64,000 bases of DNA from Gymnorhina tibicen (GCA_013399875.1 VXAZ01009368.1:348488-412487); one strand, 5' to 3'. Positions 14,901 through 29,600 are shown, numbered from the stretch's first letter. Notes: generated by a model from the sequence alone, not told the origin. Translations and numbers: made by a program.

Positions 14901-15159
14901 CTGATAAGTAAATCAGACCAGTCTTGGACTAAGTAAGTTTTGTCTGGATTTCCCACTTTTTCTGTTGACAATCCATCAACCTGATTACTTTATCAGATTC
15001 CTCAAAAAGAAGTTAGTGCTGAAGTAAGCATGGCTGCTTCTTTAGTTGATGTCCACTTGGTACAGCCCATTAATAACATCTACTGTAGCACAAATATTTG
15101 TACTTATCTTATAATTAAAGTACCTGTTAAAATAACTAGGCATAATATAAGTGAAGTCC

Positions 15160-15431
15160 CAATAGAAGAAGAGGGAGTGGCCTGAAGTCAGATCAGAGGA
15201 GGTTTAGGTTGGATATTAGAAAAAGGTTTTTCACCCAGAGTGTGTTTGGGCACTGGAACAGGCTCCCCTGGGCAATGGTCACAGAACCAAGCCTGACAGA
15301 TTTCAAGGAGCATTTGGACAATGCTCTCAGGCGCATGGTGTGACTCTTGGGGATGGTCCTGTGCAGGGCCAGGAGTTGGATTCGACGATCCTTGTGGGTC
15401 CTTCCCACTCAGCTTATTCTGTGATTCTGTG
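15160..15431 (+). mobile_element. CR1 LINE 3' fragment
   Basis: Landmarks are GGTTTAGGTTGGATATTAGA, TTTTTCACCCAGAGTG, GGGCACTGGAACAGGCTCCC, and the 3' terminal ATTCTGTGATTCTGTG repeat at about 15416-15431, followed by a T-rich run. It is a 5'-truncated insertion and less diverged than the copy at 8602. Confidence 0.92.
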
Positions 15432-18400
15432 AAATGTTTTTTTTTTTTTTATTTTCTCCTAAACAGCCTGACCAGCCAAGAACTTGATTGATCATGTTCA
15501 TTTTGCTCAGAAGTCTTACACCATATTTTAATTAATGACTAGTCATGACTGCCATCAAACTAATTCTTACATATATAGGTAGTCTCCATTTTTATCTACA
15601 AAATGCAGATATTTATACCATGTGTCATCTGAATGCCAAAAAGTTACAGCAAGTTTCCCGTATTTCCTCATGACATACAAATTAAAAAAAAACCCTCTAA
15701 AATGAAAATAAGACATCCAAGTACACCAAAAACTGCTTAAATAGTATTTTCTAAGCAACCTGTGCAGGAAAACAGAAGTGATCCACAACTGATTGCCTAC
15801 TTGAATAACATCAACTTTGATAAAAATCCTTTTCCTATTTTGGTAATGGGTTGTCTCCTTGTAAAACAGGGTATTACACAAAAAAAGCCTCTTTCCAAAC
15901 ACTCCTAAAAAGTGCTAAGCAAGCTTCAACCATGATGCCCTCTTAAAAAACAAAAACTAGCAGACAATCTGCTCTATGCAATTAGTGCATAAACTAATGG
16001 TCTGCAGAGAAATATCAGACCAAAAAAATAGGAAAATATATTCACATTTTGATACTCCATTTGAATCTCACTAGCCTTATCTACACTACATGTATTTTGG
16101 TGTTCTTTCCATTAGGTGAATAACAATGAGAGTGTCAATGTTTCTGGTCAGGATGAGTTACAATTTAAGCATGACCAATACTGATGACAAAAAAAAAGTT
16201 TATGTCTTCTGTAACTAAAAAACAAAAGAGAAAAGCATAGCTGCTTTTTAGAACAGTTTCCATTTTTCAGCGGAAAATGAATTCTTCAAAGCAAAACAAA
16301 CAAAGGCAGAAGCAAACTACTGATGGCCGGCTTCTTTTAAGTGCTCATCTTTCTTCCCTCCAATGCTGTACTGGTATCTTAATTCTTTCCTGCCGATTCT
16401 CAGTGCCAAACTATTAAAACTAGTACTGGAAAAGTTTATTCAGTTTTCTCTACTAATCAGATGAGATATGGGTGAAATAATTGCTTTAACATTATAATAC
16501 ATTAATGCTCAATTACTTCTCTATTATTTAACCATATTAGAGAAGGGTGAATGTCAAAATCTTAAACAGGGGAGAAGCAGTAAAAATACTTTCCTTCTTA
16601 TACAACCGCTTTAAGCTATGTTCTTTAAGAAAACACATTACATTGCTTGGGGCATCAGCCAGCCATCACCCCAGTAAGTGCTTCATAAGACAAACCAGCA
16701 ACCTGACTTCTAGCATTGCACCCTCACCATTTCTCTCCAGAAAACGCATCTCCCAGGGAAAGAAAGCAAGCAACACATTTAGTCTTGCTGGGTTCAGCCA
16801 TTTGGTAATAGGCACTCCACAGTGAAAACAAAAAGCCGTCCAGAGCATGGGGGCCAGATGGGATGTGAGAGTCAGCATGTGAAGGAAGGTGACCATAGGG
16901 CTGTCGATAAGGAAACAGCACCAGGAAGCACCAACGGACCGAGATCTGAGTCAATCTGAGTCTCCTCAGGTCTGCTTGTATCACAAGATACTTTGGCAAA
17001 TCCTTTTCATACAGTCTTACTGTCTAGATGAAGAGCAGCATGTTTATCTTTCTTACTTTTCAGTACGTGTGCTTTCACTAATAGTTACTTCAAATTTTTT
17101 TTACAAATTCAGTTTGAGTGAAAGCTGTCTGATAACTGCAAAGCGAGACCTCATCACTTCCAAGGGCCAAGGTGCCTCAATGACAATCACTAACAACAGC
17201 AAGTGTACACACAAGCTCATTCTTTTAACTTCAAAAATAGGTACAATTTATAAGAAGCTAACCGAATTTAGCATCTGTACAATTTACGACATAGTACATA
17301 CTGAGGTGTCAAACAAGAAAATTTGTATGAGAAATGTAGTTGCAGAGATTCAAAGAACTGTTAATGTGCAAGTTAATTGTCCAGGGAGCCCAGGCAGCTA
17401 TTACTTGCTCTAGAGACCACATCCTCCACATTAAATTAGTACTTTTTAACTAACCAAGAGGCTAACCACTTACTGAGATAATAGTTTTCACCAATTTGAA
17501 GGAGAAAAACACTCCCTCCTAATTCACTGCATGGTACAGTCACTAACTTGAAATAAAAAACAGAAATTAAGGGATAAATTTGCTTAGATAAAAGCAAAAT
17601 GCAGAGTGACAAAATGTAAGAGCATAAGTGGCCTTCTATAAGAGCAGAATGTTGCAATTTCAGTCTTTATATAGGGCATATAAATTACAACTTAGTTAAA
17701 GGAAAAGAATGTGCAGAATACGTCCCAAATCAACAGAACCATGTTGATGCAAAAGTAGTTTATTAGGCAATTCCTGCTAAAGAAAAATCTCTACACTTAA
17801 ATGCACTGGTGCACAGAACATACCTTTGCAATGTGGTCACTTTGCAGCTGCTGACCACATAGCCCAACCAGATGGTAGGAATCTCTGCAGCTCCACTAAC
17901 TGAAGTGAGAGATGGGAAAGCTAGAGGCCAGACTGGTATCAGATTCACTCCCTCTCTTCCCCTGTCCCAAGTCCCAAACTGAGAGGAATTTAAACCAGAA
18001 AAATATTTTACCTTAGATGGCAGAGATGATGACACTTTACAAGATACAGATGCTACTTTCAAACAGTGGGACCAAAACACAGTAACAAACACATAACCCT
18101 AAGCATCATACAACTAGCAAACTATGTGTGCACAGCTGTTCCAGGATGTTAGTAATCCCAGGCTACCTTGGATGAGAAGGCAGTGCAAAACAAACAGAAA
18201 TCTTTCCACCTTACTGAACTTGTTTAATCTCACTGCCTTACTGGAAGTTCCTTTTGAACTTCCTTCCCATCAGTGAAGCCCATACTGGCATCTGTGGAGG
18301 AGTGGCCCTGAAAGTACTGACACATACGAGCACCTGTGGCTGTCTGCCTTCTACTGTTACCATGGATGTAGCAGCAGCCAAGATACGAGCAATTGAGAGC

Positions 18401-21400
18401 AGGATCTTGCCCTCAGCTCAGGGTATTTTCTTTTTCCTTTATCACTGACATTTCATAAGAGAGCATCTTAGATTCTTACTACGCATTTCTACTATTTACG
18501 TGGATTGGTGAATTAGAAAGCACCTGAAAAATAACATAAGAGAACTGTACTGACAGCCACAGCTCTAAAAGGAATAGATGAGAATAATTTGTAGCCAAAA
18601 GGAAGAGAGGAATGCAAACTCTTGACCTTGTTTACTTATTTCTTGGTCAAGTAATTTATCATACACAAGAATGTCAACCTAATTATGAAAGGGACACTTA
18701 TTAAAAAGGGAAAATCTTTAAGATTATATAAAGCTGACTCAATTTTTAGAAGAAGCTATCACAATGCACAAGGCTAAAAAAATCACCTTTTGTGTCTGCA
18801 ACAGATACCCACAAAGAAAGAATACATTTTACAGAAAAGTAAAGTCAAGTTCCATCAGGAAGCAATTAGTATGTAAAAACAAACTGCTTATTTATAACAC
18901 ATAGGACACAACACTGTTAGGATTAGGTCAGCTTAACTAAGTAACTGTACATGATACTCTCCCTGTCGTAAGGTTCTCTCCAAATATAATTTAGGAATAC
19001 AAATTTAGGAGAAAATGATCTCTAATAAAAAGGAACTAGCAATCAATTCTGAAGAAATAGGTGCACAAGATGATCCATGAGTAACCTCTGGGAATGACAG
19101 CTACATGGCATCCTATACTGAGATAATCAGTCGTGAATGGAAGGACGTGTACATCTTCATGTGGTTTGTATGTAATTCCTTTCCTTTGCACAACTTGCTT
19201 TAGCTAATAGATCTTATTTCTGGAAACAAGTAAGAGTCATCTGAAGCCTGGATTCCACTTTCTGTTTTTTCTCAGTAAACTACAGCAGATCCAGACAACA
19301 TTGTAGTGACTGGTAGGTCAGGAATTTCCACCTAGTCCTGGCAAAGGATGACAATGCCACACAGTCACACCCAAAACATGTAACGAAGGCTCCTGCAAGT
19401 GAACAAGTCCATTCCTGATGAAATGGGGAGGAAGAGCCGCAGACAGCCCAGCTTCTTCTCCCTACAGGACAGGCTTCTGCAACAGTTACTTTCCAACACA
19501 GACACTGAAAGCAAAAGTAGATAACTTCCCTGTAAAGTGATAGAATTGATCTTGAGAAAACAAAAGTCATCCTGGAACAGTTATTAGGGACAAGAGGTTT
19601 CTAGTTAGTTATTGACTGCATTTAATTGATTGGAAACCATTTCTTTAAAGATTTTTCTTTGGTGAAGGTTCCAGCATACTAGATACAATTCTATATAAAT
19701 AGCACTTTTATGGAATGATCTTTTGCAGGTTATGTAGCAGATAACCATTTATTTAGAAGTAAAAAATGATCCAGTCCTGTAAAAATGACTATAAACAAGC
19801 TAATTTGACTGGCAGTGTTGAATTCTGCTGCCCTTTACCGCTCTGTAACAGAGACAAACAGCAGTAATCAGTTGGAAAGCACCTGTGTCAGGCTAGAACA
19901 GAAAAGGGGGAAAACATTCTCTCGACTGTGAGGCAGCAGCACCAGGAGGCTGCATATTTCCCTAGAAGGGATACATTCCTTATGCACTTACTCTGATCTG
20001 GCAATTGCCCTTTGAACAGCAATTCTATTACACTGAACACTCTTGTGCTTCCACTTCTCTAAAATTCTAACAGTCCTTCATGTCAGAGGGATTGGATCTG
20101 ATCTCCCAGATCTTTGGCACTGACAAAGATACAAAAGGCTAAGTGACCTTAAACTGCAACCCAATAGCTAAAATGCTATTCGTTTCCTTTGATTTACTTG
20201 GTATCCATAGCACAACTACAACTGAAAAAATAAGACAAGATAAAAATCTACATAAGATCAAATTTTAATACAGATGCCTATCCATGGTAGTTCTTCCCAA
20301 TGGAACAGTCGAACAGCTACAGTTTTTTTACCAGTAAAAGCGACAAACACACTTTTAAATAGGTTAAGGAAGGAAAGGGATTTAGTTTGGGAATATATCA
20401 TAATTAAATTCTCTTTATCAGCTTTCATTTTGATTCTTTAACAAAACTCTCCCAACATGTAAACTATATGCAAATTCTGTATTACCTGGGGTTGCGTGGC
20501 CTTTCATAGATTTTTGCAAAGAAAAAGCAAGATTTTCTTTAGATGTTAACTGCAAAATTATTTATTGCTAGTTATACTCATAGAAACAGTATCTATGAAT
20601 GCTTGCATTTCCTATTTAATTTCATTGAAAAAAATCCCAGTGCCTAAAGCTAAAAGACCCCTTTTGATCTTATCTGAATTTGTGAGGGAATTCAGTAGAA
20701 ATACTGAGGATTTAAAGCTTTAAATGCAGTTCTGCCTTCTCTCTCATTCCCAGCTCTTCCCATCTCCTGCCTGCTCCTGGCACTCATGCAGCAGCAATGG
20801 TGGATTACTTCAGGAAGCTGGAAATGATGAAGATTAACCTGGAAATGATCGTTTCTGTCCCAACCAGCTGCCTGAGCTAGCTTGCCATAGGGTCCCACGA
20901 TCACCAACAGTGGCTTGGGACAAGGACACAGCAGTTGAGCCTGGCCTGGCTTACACTGCAGCAGTCCCACTGGAACTTGCTTTCCCTCTCCTTGGAGCAC
21001 ATACTTCTAACTCAGTCTCAGCATGAGTACCCAAGTTGTGGAGCAAGAAATCACTGCTGTGACTGGAACAGACTCCCTCACTCTGCCCAGGCAGTCTGCA
21101 GCCAGCTGTACTTCTGGTGGCTGCCATAGCCACTTGAATGGATACAAATGAAGCAAAAGCATTTTTGTGGCAAAAGCAGAAACTTCATGTCTCTTAGTGA
21201 CAATCCGATTCCAGAAAGGTTCTTACCCTTTAACATGTTTTGATAAAGAATGAGATGGGGGCAAACACCTTTCTCTGGAAGTTAAACTAGTCACAGTGTG
21301 ACCAAAGTAAACTGAGTCCCAACAAGCAAGGCTTATCAAGCTCATTTTCACTTTATTTGATAATGTTCCTGACAGCAGACTCTCCTGTGTACACTCCACT

Positions 21401-23513
21401 AAACTTTTATATTTTATAGACTACGTTATCACACATCATCTGTTTCCTAAGTGTACTCCCACACAATGCCATAAAATCCCGCTTTATTACTTGTGTTACA
21501 TTTCTTCTACATGAAGACAACACCTTTACTAAGGTGATGCTATAGCAGTCCCAAGTTTTCCTTGCCTGCCTTTTATAGTCAGCTCCCAGGAGACAATGAC
21601 CTGCTTGCACTACCATGTCCAGTTCAACCTCCCTCATATATGTCCTGTGTGCACTCTTTCTCCATGTCTCAATGCTAATATTTGATCCTTGATAAAATCA
21701 TATTGGGAATCTAAAATACCTGTTTCTGCACCAAACGAACCCGAAACATACCCCCCCCTACTGGTTCAGCTGCCCAAGGAACAGAGACTGGTGGAAGGGA
21801 AAACTTTTGGCAGCAACTGTAACCTCAAATCATACTCCTGGAACCAAAGCTAACTCAACTATGAAAAAAAGTCACTGGAATTCGGGCTTAAATTCTTCTG
21901 AAGTTCACGTAGTCTAGTTTCCAAGCACAATATGCTGCTTCAGCAAAAGCATAAATTACAATGATTTGTTTTTAAATTAAGATGTTTATATTTGTAGGAG
22001 AAGTAGAAAAACTTTAATTTCTTTAGTCATAAATGTAGCAGCAGAGAGCAATCAATCATAAAATGAATGGTGCCAAAAGATTCAGACTTTTTACAAGGTT
22101 CCCAAATAGTATCTTTAAAAACAGAACAATAAATACTTTATGAAGTGAGTCTGAAAAGCATGCACACTTTATTTTGACTCAGTGCACACACTGCATCAGC
22201 AATTCATTAATATTTTTCAAAAGCCACATGATTAGAAAAAAATGTTAGTACATAAAATCATAAGGGCAACCCATAATTTCAACTGTCTTTAAGTATCACT
22301 GATGATACAGATGGAAGGCACAGATGGATTCAGGGACTGTTATCATGACAAGAAGAAATACTATTTCTGGTAAAGTTTGAGATCAAATGGGCAAAATACT
22401 TCAGAACAAAAAGCAGAAGAAATCAAAAGTTGTCAACTCCAAGAGTCACCAGGTAAATTTAAAAGACTGAAGTCACCTGAAATTCAAAGGAGATCATCAC
22501 AGCAGTTGAAAGTTATTGGACATTTCCCCAGAATACCAGTTTAAAGTTCTTCCAAAAGTCCATCTTGAATTTAGCCTGTACTGTATACATAAAGTCTCTT
22601 TCTTTTGTTGATTAAATAGTTCCCTTCTCACACTTTTAGTACATTTTCTGAAGATAAGTGAAAGCCTGTCATAGCTAGACCCTTGGAATGAACTTACTGA
22701 CAAGAACATGGCAAGTTATATGCTCCTGTCCCCACCCAGTGAACTATCTAAGCTTGAAGATGTATTCAAGCTCCAGGGTCAATGGATTTTTTAGTAAAGT
22801 TACACAGAAGATAAATTCATGAAAACATGGTGCAGGGATAGGTAATTTTTCTTCTTTGTCTCGTTTAATATTATGTAAGATGGTGGCTCATTTGAAAAAA
22901 GTGCACAGAACAGTAAGTGAAAAGTGAGCAGCTAGAGGTTCACAATGAGTTGCAAATAATGTGCTTTTGTATGAAAGATGTGCAGTTCACTCTGCAACAG
23001 AAAGCTCCCTTCACCTGCAAAACAATTATAGCTATGACTTAACAACACTGCAATCACACGTCTATGGATAATGAGGCCTCATGCTCTAGTTTGTCTCCCT
23101 GATCTTCCATACAACCCGTGCCTTTTACATCTGCAGACCTCTCTTCTCCCATCCCATCCCACCACTGATTTTTGTCCAGATTATTTTGAGACTTACTGTA
23201 AAAAAAAACCAAAGCAAAACTACTCTAAAGTGACACGTGGCAAAGCTATCCGTAGAGCAACTTCAATAACATGTCAAATGTGAAAAAGCTATATTTAAAT
23301 GAAGTTCTACTTTAAAGGTCTACTTACACACCACAGTACTCTTCTGCTTTGCAGAACATAACTGCATTTTAGCCTGAGCCATACTTTTATCTGCTGGGGC
23401 TTTTATTTAAAGTTACTGTAGTGGCATACAAGGTCAGTTCATATACGTGCATAATTTAACAGAAGTTAAAACTTACGTCACGTTAGAAATCTGTCAGAAT
23501 CAGTTATGCTCAC

Positions 23514-23679
23514 CTCTTTATCCATACTCTCTAAATCCTCTTTACATAGAGTGTACAGGGGCATTGTTTCAGACATACTTGGCTGGCGTTTCCTCTTAGA
23601 TGGACCAGGCTGCTCTTCATTTTCACTTACTGATAGGTCTTCCTCTTCAAACATCTGCTGTTGATGTGGCTGAACAACT
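23514..23679 (-). CDS. CTDP1: CTDP1 exon 11, C-terminal tail; last coding exon visible
   Basis: This 166-nt exon has acceptor attttttcag and donor GTGAGCAT. It completes Arg and then encodes 55 codons, from VVQPHQQQMFEEEDLSVSEN through QPGPSKRKRQPSMSETMPLY to CKEDLESMDKE, ending in phase 0. KRKRQPS is a likely nuclear-localisation and phosphorylation segment (inference). In vertebrate FCP1 the protein continues for about 100 residues to a C-terminal acidic helix that binds RAP74. That part is not found between here and position 1. Confidence 0.95.
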
Positions 23680-26600
23680 CTGAAAAAATTCAGGGGTCTC
23701 ACATAAGAAAGATTTACTTGATTCAGAGCTACAAATAAAAGCCTGTAAACAATTTACGACTGCCACATAACTATGACCTCGTTTAATAAAGCTCTGGGTT
23801 CATCAACAGGTTGGTCAAGTCTCCTGATTAATGCTTTTGTTTTCAGTCTGACAGCTTAAGTTTTCATTCTGCCTTTGATAAGGAACTCACTCTCCTACCT
23901 TCGCATTGTTCTTTTAAGTAACCCTCAAACCTTTCTTGCTGCCAAGAGCTTCAGTAGTTGCAGATGCATTGCCCTTAAAATACATTAATGTTTCTGCACA
24001 AGTGGAGTTTTTTCATCACTTGACACATTTATCATTCTGAAAGCAATGCCTGCATTCTAATGCATTTTTCCTGATCTACGCTGCGCTTTTAATTTTGAGT
24101 CTCTAAGTATACCCTTCTATTTCTTAACCTTACAGACAAGAGTTCTGCATGTAGAAAGCGCGCTTCTGCAGTGTCAATCTTTAGACATTTCCTATATGCT
24201 AAGTCTGGATAAGATGCAAACCAGCCAATATTTCTTTCTGGCTATCATATTGAAATATGATAGCTTTTTCTTTTAGTCTGTATTCTATCACATTGTTAAT
24301 TACTCTACTTAATTCAAACATGCAGGTACAAAAAGGAATATAAAAATGTTCATTAAAATGGATAAAATAATCATAGCTTCATGGGAATTGCTTTATGATA
24401 GTAATAAAAAGATAGACTACATGTAGAACAACAGCAGGAGACTTCTACCCTCCTTGGGTAAATTTTTCTGTGACTATTACTTAAGTACTGAAGACTTCTA
24501 GAAGTTAAAATTAGTATACAATACAGATTAACTACAAGTACTGGTCTGTTACATTAGCTTCCTGCAACAAATTACAGCAGATGTATTTGGAGAATGACTA
24601 CCACAACCAGGTATAAAAGTGACTGTATTTGAAATCACAAGCAGTTTCAAGCTGCAACTACCAGGTGAGAGACCATCAACCTGTTTCTGAGGGTGACTGT
24701 GACTGTAAAAGGGTACAGTGTAGTCTCTGCTGAGCAGTTTCTATACAGAATGGCTAATTCTCATCAAGCCAGGATTTACAAGAAACAGCTTTAGCCCAAG
24801 AGTCCCCCACAAAAAAACCCATTACTAACTTATTCAAATCCAGTCAGTCATAGGTAAGGTCCTACAAAATCGTTTCTCCTCTTGTGAACTTGACAACTTC
24901 CTAAGGTTATCTAAATATCAAGGGTTTTTTTACCTCAGTACTTCAATTCGAGAATGTATGAAACCTGAAAGCCATACAAAGCTGTCAATTTTGCTCATTT
25001 TGAGAGCTCATATTTTCCAAATACACACCTCTCTTCTCAGATCCCAGTGATAGGTGCAGGAAATTTGCATTCTTCTTTTGAATGGGAGGTAGTGAAGGAG
25101 AAGAGCCGAGCCATTGCCATGCTACCCAGACCTGCACTATCAGAAGACCCCCATCAGCACAGCACAACTCAGCAGCACGGCAGACACATGCCCCTTTGTA
25201 GTCTCTTATTTCTGTATAGTGGAATTCCTTGTGAAGCTAAAACAATTTGGCTGCTGTGGAAATGAACTAACCAAACTGTTTTTTTGCTAGAGTTTCTCAC
25301 CACTGCTAACAGTTTTTGGGTTGGGTGTTTTTTTTCTCCCCTCTACTACATTTTCTATTTTAAAGACTGCACTGTTTTCTTTTGCTATTAAATTGATCTC
25401 AGACAGTAATTTTCATAGGTAGATGATGAAAATAATATGGGATTCCATTATATTTTCCAAAAGGTTCTTTTAAATTATGATTTCCATGCCTTTTGCATAG
25501 GTAACCTAGGCAGGAAAGGCAGTGATGCCATTCACATTCTTAGCAAATCAGAGAATGACAAAGCTATAGGCATCACATACAACTTTAATAGACACAACTT
25601 TATTAAAAATATGACAAGCTTGACCATTTCAAGAGCTACAGAGAAGTTATATGTAGCAGGGCAGCCAAACAGATTTTCTTAGATTAGAAATAAATCTAGC
25701 CTATTTTTTACGAATATATTATCATACAGTTGACAAGAACGTCTCCTTTTGCACAAGAGAGTGTGAGATCATACTTGACTACATTACACACAAATATTAA
25801 CTGTAAAATAACTGTATTAATAGCTTCTAAAGGCTTCTTTAGAAAAAAGATGTTTTTCCCAGTATTTTCCCACTGCTACTAGATAAGAAACACTGGGCCT
25901 TCTCATGAAAACAATACAAAAGCAATGTGAAACGAAGTCTTCTTTAAGGTTTGTAAGACATTTTTATTTTGTCAAAAATATTTTTAGGCTTTTACATTTT
26001 CAGCTGCCTGTAAAGTTGAATAAAAATGAAACACATAAAAATGCAGGAATCTACATTTATTTCTAATCAAATGAGATTCACGAGTACTTTTAAAAAAAAT
26101 AACACCATATTCAACCCTGCAGAGGTTGGTTGGTGCTTGCCAGCCTTACATGCACAAGGACATACATGTACAGTGTGGATTCAACATTTGTGGAAGTAAC
26201 AAGCACTTTCCTTGATACAACATCAGGGTGAAAGCTAAAATAACATTATCATCACGGAAGTGTTAAAAATATTCAAATTCCAGTCACATGTTCAATTTGG
26301 CACTTCATATTTTTGCTATCATAATAAGATTGATAACATTAAGTAGGAAAAATAGTAACAATGAGCATGTAAATACAGACAAAAATGTTGTAAGTTAAAT
26401 TAATTTATACAAATCTTCAAGTATAGATTCAACCACCAACATCTGCTTGACACACCTCTTCAAACCAAGCATTCGGTGCATCTTAGCATTATTTTAAACC
26501 AGGGTGCCACTTTTAACTTCTCACATGTAAATGACACACATATTTTAGGCCTTGCCTCATCTGTTAGTGTATTACTAGTGTTCACTAAAATGTAACTTGC

Positions 26601-29600
26601 AGTATAACTTTCTTCTTTATTCTAGTCCAAGCTGTCATTAGCTTTTGCATTACTTTGAACAACACCAAATTACACATCTCATGACGCGTTATAACTTTAG
26701 TGTTTACTGCTATGTTTGTAGAATATTGTTTCTGTACGAAAATTCAAATTGTTGAGATACATAAGGCATGTCAAAGCTCTGACATGCAGGTTATTTTTAG
26801 ACAGGAATCCCTCCTGTTCTCAGACAGAGAAGAGCTGCTGGCCACCAGCAGCCCCCGAGCAGCATCGCATTCCCTTCCCTTCTACTACAGCTGCAAACTT
26901 TCTGTCACCCTTCCACTTGGGCTGCAACAGGCGTGACAAAAAAGCAGGTGCTCAAGTCTCAGAGCTGAGCACAATAGCAAGACCTGTTGCTTGAAATGCT
27001 GACTACATTAACTGAACCATCTGTAATTCACTGGTGACAGTTTCACTGCAAATTGCATGTACATATTTAAACTAATTATATTATATTTTAAATTATGTTT
27101 CAAGTTGAATCCCAGAAATAAACTAAAAATGTTGAAATCCAACACAGTGAGAACTGAAACAGTTCTTATTAAATGGTATGAAGATAACTTGAAGCCCTTT
27201 GCAATAACCAGCCCTGCAAGGAAGAGGTTCTCTCCTAAGCACAAGGATGTCTGTTCTCAGACTGAGAGACCACAAACCATTGTTATGCCACGTGAAGCTA
27301 CCATGTCCCCAAGGCCTTCCACTCACAACAGTCCAATTCTGTTTCCCACTATCCGAAATGCAGAATCAGATGAAGATTTGAGAAGCTATCAAAGAGGATT
27401 ATTGGAGGCTTTGACTACACCCACCCACAACAGAAGCAGTTGTGAGTGCCAACAACTTTAACTCTGCTTAAATTCAGTGGTTTAGCTACAAATATTCCCC
27501 TCTTTCTGTAAAATGTGAACAAGGGAGCACATTAAGTCTGTCAGGACACAAAATACATTGTCCTCTACCAATAAATTGCTGCACTAATTAGTTTTCTCTT
27601 AAGACAAGTATTATATTAAATTTTAGAGTGGATGTGAAGCTTTTTTAAAAAGCTATCATTGATGTATGCATTAAGACAAAGCATACAGTACTGCCTCAGC
27701 TCTTCCTCAGTCAAGACACAACAAAGTGTTTTTCTTTGGCTTTTTGTTACTTCTTCACAGCCTTCCTGCTCTGCCTGCACTGTGGTATTTAAACACTGCC
27801 TTGCTTTTCTCCTAGACCTTGCCATAACACTTCTCAGGATCTTAACTCAAGAAGGTGGAACTGCTCTGAGGAACAGAGATGTGCCCCAGTTAAGAGATTA
27901 GTGTTTACAGGTCACCAACTTCACTGCTAGAACCAAATCAACAGAAAATGAGAATGAAAATAATTTTTCTCAGCATAGACCTTATGCTCATCTCTTCTTT
28001 TACAGCTGCTTAGTTGTGGGGTGAAGTTGCAACACGGAGTAATTGGATTCACAGTATTAGATTAAAACATCTCAATTCTGAGCACTGACAGTCAAAAAAA
28101 AATCACTGAATTGAAATAAAAGAAGGGAGAAGAAAGGAGACACAGCCTCACTCCACCCTCAAAACCTGTCTGAAGCTCTATGAAACTCAGCTAAGAGGAC
28201 TGCTAAAGTATATTTCTCTCCTTTTCAATAAGATATTCAAGTTAAGAAGCACCTCAGCATTAAGGAAACAGGCTTAGGTGGGGACAAACTCTTCATCAAG
28301 TTGTTGACAAAGGTAGGGAAGCCATTAAAACCTATTCTTTTGAAAGCATCCAATGATACATTAATATCAACATAACCTGTCACACTGAAGCATCTTACAA
28401 GTGTCATGACAATTACATACAGGTACAACCTTCCCAGCTTTATTTCTAGAAAAATTCCTTTTCAAAATAACTGACCAAAAAACCCCAAAGCTTTTCAGCT
28501 CCTCTCTGGATACATGCTGTGTCTTGATTATTTAAAGTTTCTAACGCTCATTTACTATGTCATAATAAACTAAAACAGACCTTAAAAGACACAGTTAAAA
28601 AGGAAGTGAAAACAGGACATCTTCACAAACAAGAGAGACTCAAAAAACCTTTGTTGACAGCAACAGGAAAGCTGCAATAAGAAAAAGGCTACAAACAGAT
28701 AACAACTGAAAAAAACCAGGTTGAAATACTTAAGAGCAGGAAGATAGAGTGGAAACATAATAAGCTACACTACTACACTAAATCTTTACAAGTGATAACA
28801 CTGCTGACGTGGCAGGGAAGGGAGAATAAAGGTAGAAAACTGTGTGCATTTATAGTTGTGACTTATAATTTTGAAAACTGAATTGCTTTGTAACAACCGC
28901 TATACTCTGATCACATTGTACAAGGGAATGCTGATCACACTTTACAAAGAAAAGCTTTGCCTTTAACTGGATACTTCTTTACCACTGGAATCAACAAGCC
29001 TTGCTAAGCTTGTGAGAATTCCAGAAAGTCAGATCTTTTATTTAGATAACTGGGAATGAATTCTAGATATTTTACACATCCTTAAGAGACAAGGGGTGTT
29101 TTTGCAGCTTAACACAAATTTTGACAAAGTCCAGATGCTAGCCTTTGTACTTCAAAAAGCAGGCTGCCTCTTCCGCCTCCTGAATTACTGTCTTGACTTA
29201 GTGATCTAAGGATTAGTAACAAGCACTCAGCCATATGGCCTTATTTCACAATGCTCAGTCAGCTACACACCTCTTCCATCACTTCTGATATTCCTCAGAA
29301 ACAAAGCTAATGCCCCATTTGAAGGAATTAGGTGAAGAGGAAAATTTTATAAACAAGAGCCAAATGCCATTAGGTATATTTTATAAACAAAAAACAATCC
29401 AGTATTATAAGACCCATTAAGAAACATCAAGCTGCCTCACTTCAGAGATCACTTACTGTAACATTCTTTAGAATACACAAACTACACGCTGAATTTATTT
29501 GATTTGAGGTTTCCAGCTGCATTTCGGTGAGGCACAAAAAGCATCTGGAATCGTAGCATCCTGACTTCACTTCAGCTGATTATTCACTTTCACTCATTTC

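Larger units (their letters stand above)
1..23513 (-). other. CTDP1: CTDP1 intron 11 (incomplete, at least 23.5 kb)
   Basis: This non-coding stretch follows the exon 11 donor and runs off the window edge. I searched the minus strand for the expected terminal coding segment (VDDILGEG start, acidic Ser-rich part, ALEAELND end) and saw none. It holds a solo LTR at 1313-1756, CR1 fragments at 6012-6309, 8602-8900 and 15160-15431, and unremarkable AT-rich sequence. Short ORFs of 60-175 codons occur on both strands, and none is recognisable. Confidence 0.75.

Noticed and set aside
20692..21133. Overlapping ORFs on both strands in a locally GC-richer stretch
   Set aside because: No homology recognised, no splice context and no agreement with any CTDP1 segment.
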